45,479 nucleotides of DNA from Lysobacterales bacterium (GTDB taxonomy: Bacteria; Pseudomonadota; Gammaproteobacteria; Xanthomonadales; Wenzhouxiangellaceae), in contig JAKSCJ010000321.1 of the NCBI GenBank assembly GCA_022360675.1, forward strand, positions 1 through 45,479. Reading direction: 5' to 3'. Positions within the stretch are counted from its first letter, which is position 1. Each line of letters starts with the position of its first letter. Of the stretch, positions 45,032 to 45,479 are shown in pieces. Both the position numbers and the translations under genes were made by a program. Below the pieces are notes generated by a model that did not search any database, was not told the origin of the DNA, and saw only the letters and a list, made by a program, of their open reading frames with translations.

Positions 45032-45479
45032 TTAATCGAGGATTTTGGCTACTACGCCAGCACCCACGGTACGACCACCTTCACGAATCGCGAAGCGTAA
45101 GCCTTCTTCCATCGCAATCGGTGCAATCAGGGATACTGTCATCTTCACGTTGTCGCCCGGCATTACCATTTGCACGCCATCAGGCAGCTTCACAGCACCG
45201 GTAATATCGGTTGTACGGAAGTAGAACTGCGGACGGTAACCGTCTAAGAACGGAGTATGACGCCCACCTTCGTCTTTGCTTAATACATACACCTCAGCTT
45301 CAAAATTGGTGTGAGGTGTGATGGAACCCGGCTTAGCCAATACTTGGCCACGTTCCACTTCGTCACGCTTGGTACCGCGCAGCAGTACGCCCACGTTGTC
45401 GCCTGCACGACCTTCGTCGAGCAACTTGCGGAACATTTCAACGCCGGTGCAGGTGGTTTTGGTGGTGTCGTTGATACCA
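45032..45479 (-). CDS. tuf: Elongation factor Tu, 3' part (runs off the window)
   Basis: EF-Tu brings aminoacyl-tRNA to the ribosome. Only the C-terminal 148 or so residues (end of domain 2 and domain 3) are inside; the frame stays open through base 45479. Upstream of the first Met the frame reads [20 protein letters not shown], as in EF-Tu domain 2. Domain 3 shows [40 protein letters not shown] and the end [14 protein letters not shown]. It is the tuf copy that precedes the S10 genes. Confidence 0.97.
   Translation of the reverse strand, partial: GINDTTKTTCTGVEMFRKLLDEGRAGDNVGVLLRGTKRDEVERGQVLAKPGSITPHTNFEAEVYVLSKDEGGRHTPFLDGYRPQFYFRTTDITGAVKLPDGVQMVMPGDNVKMTVSLIAPIAMEEGLRFAIREGGRTVGAGVVAKILD

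Overview
The window looks like one contiguous piece of chromosome from a free-living, probably marine, non-enteric gammaproteobacterium. The support is an unbroken tuf-S10-spc-alpha ribosomal cluster, the ygfB-pepP-ubiH-ubiI / zapA-ssrS-fau-rpiA neighbourhood known from this class, a long-form PurC, a class II DAHP synthase, a hut gene pair, and several large secreted proteins of marine type. Base composition is mixed, with AT-rich spacers around the secreted-protein genes. Genus cannot be read from the sequence. No phage, insertion sequence, CRISPR array or tRNA was seen.

Layout. 1-1503: end of a secreted-protein gene with a DGFE tail and terminator, then cysK in reverse. 1800-7445 (reverse): ygfB, pepP, ubiH, ubiI and a drug/metabolite transporter, likely one transcript apart from a repeat-bearing spacer between ygfB and pepP. 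7510-10296 (forward): a small coiled-coil protein, zapA, 6S RNA, a hairpin-rich spacer, fau, an EVE-domain gene and rpiA. 10446-12734: a Fur-box-controlled TonB receptor. 13085-16126: a djlA-like gene with rpe, divergent purC, and an Mpo1-like membrane protein. 16405-18083: a TetR regulator and 1.1 kb without a convincing protein gene but full of RNA-like hairpins. 18084-22045 (reverse): peroxiredoxin, class II DAHP synthase, dsbB and an IPTL-CTERM-like surface protein. 22163-24900: hutH-hutI. 25047-31151 (reverse): two large secreted paralogues. 31549-45479 (reverse): rplQ and rpoA back through the spc and S10 genes to the 3' part of tuf.

Two non-coding signals stand out. First, the two secreted paralogues have 5' leaders with the same RNA architecture: a first hairpin, a second hairpin whose stem differs by two compensating base pairs, a conserved loop, and a downstream sequence complementary to that loop. 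This suggests a pseudoknotted regulatory leader that may switch with a local hairpin. Second, 17213-17497 has a good promoter, eleven GGA trinucleotides in 215 bases (at least four in hairpin loops), and a long stem closed by G-U pairs that exist only in forward RNA. This is the signature of a CsrA/RsmA-binding small RNA of the CsrB/RsmZ type. Both calls rest on reading the sequence alone and need comparative folding.

The secreted proteins share an N-terminal module joined to different C-terminal ends (a DGFE tail; PKD plus two further domains; three tandem beta-type repeats). The IPTL-like protein adds a second, different C-terminal sorting signal. The organism therefore seems to invest in surface or secreted proteins and their regulation, next to an ordinary housekeeping core.
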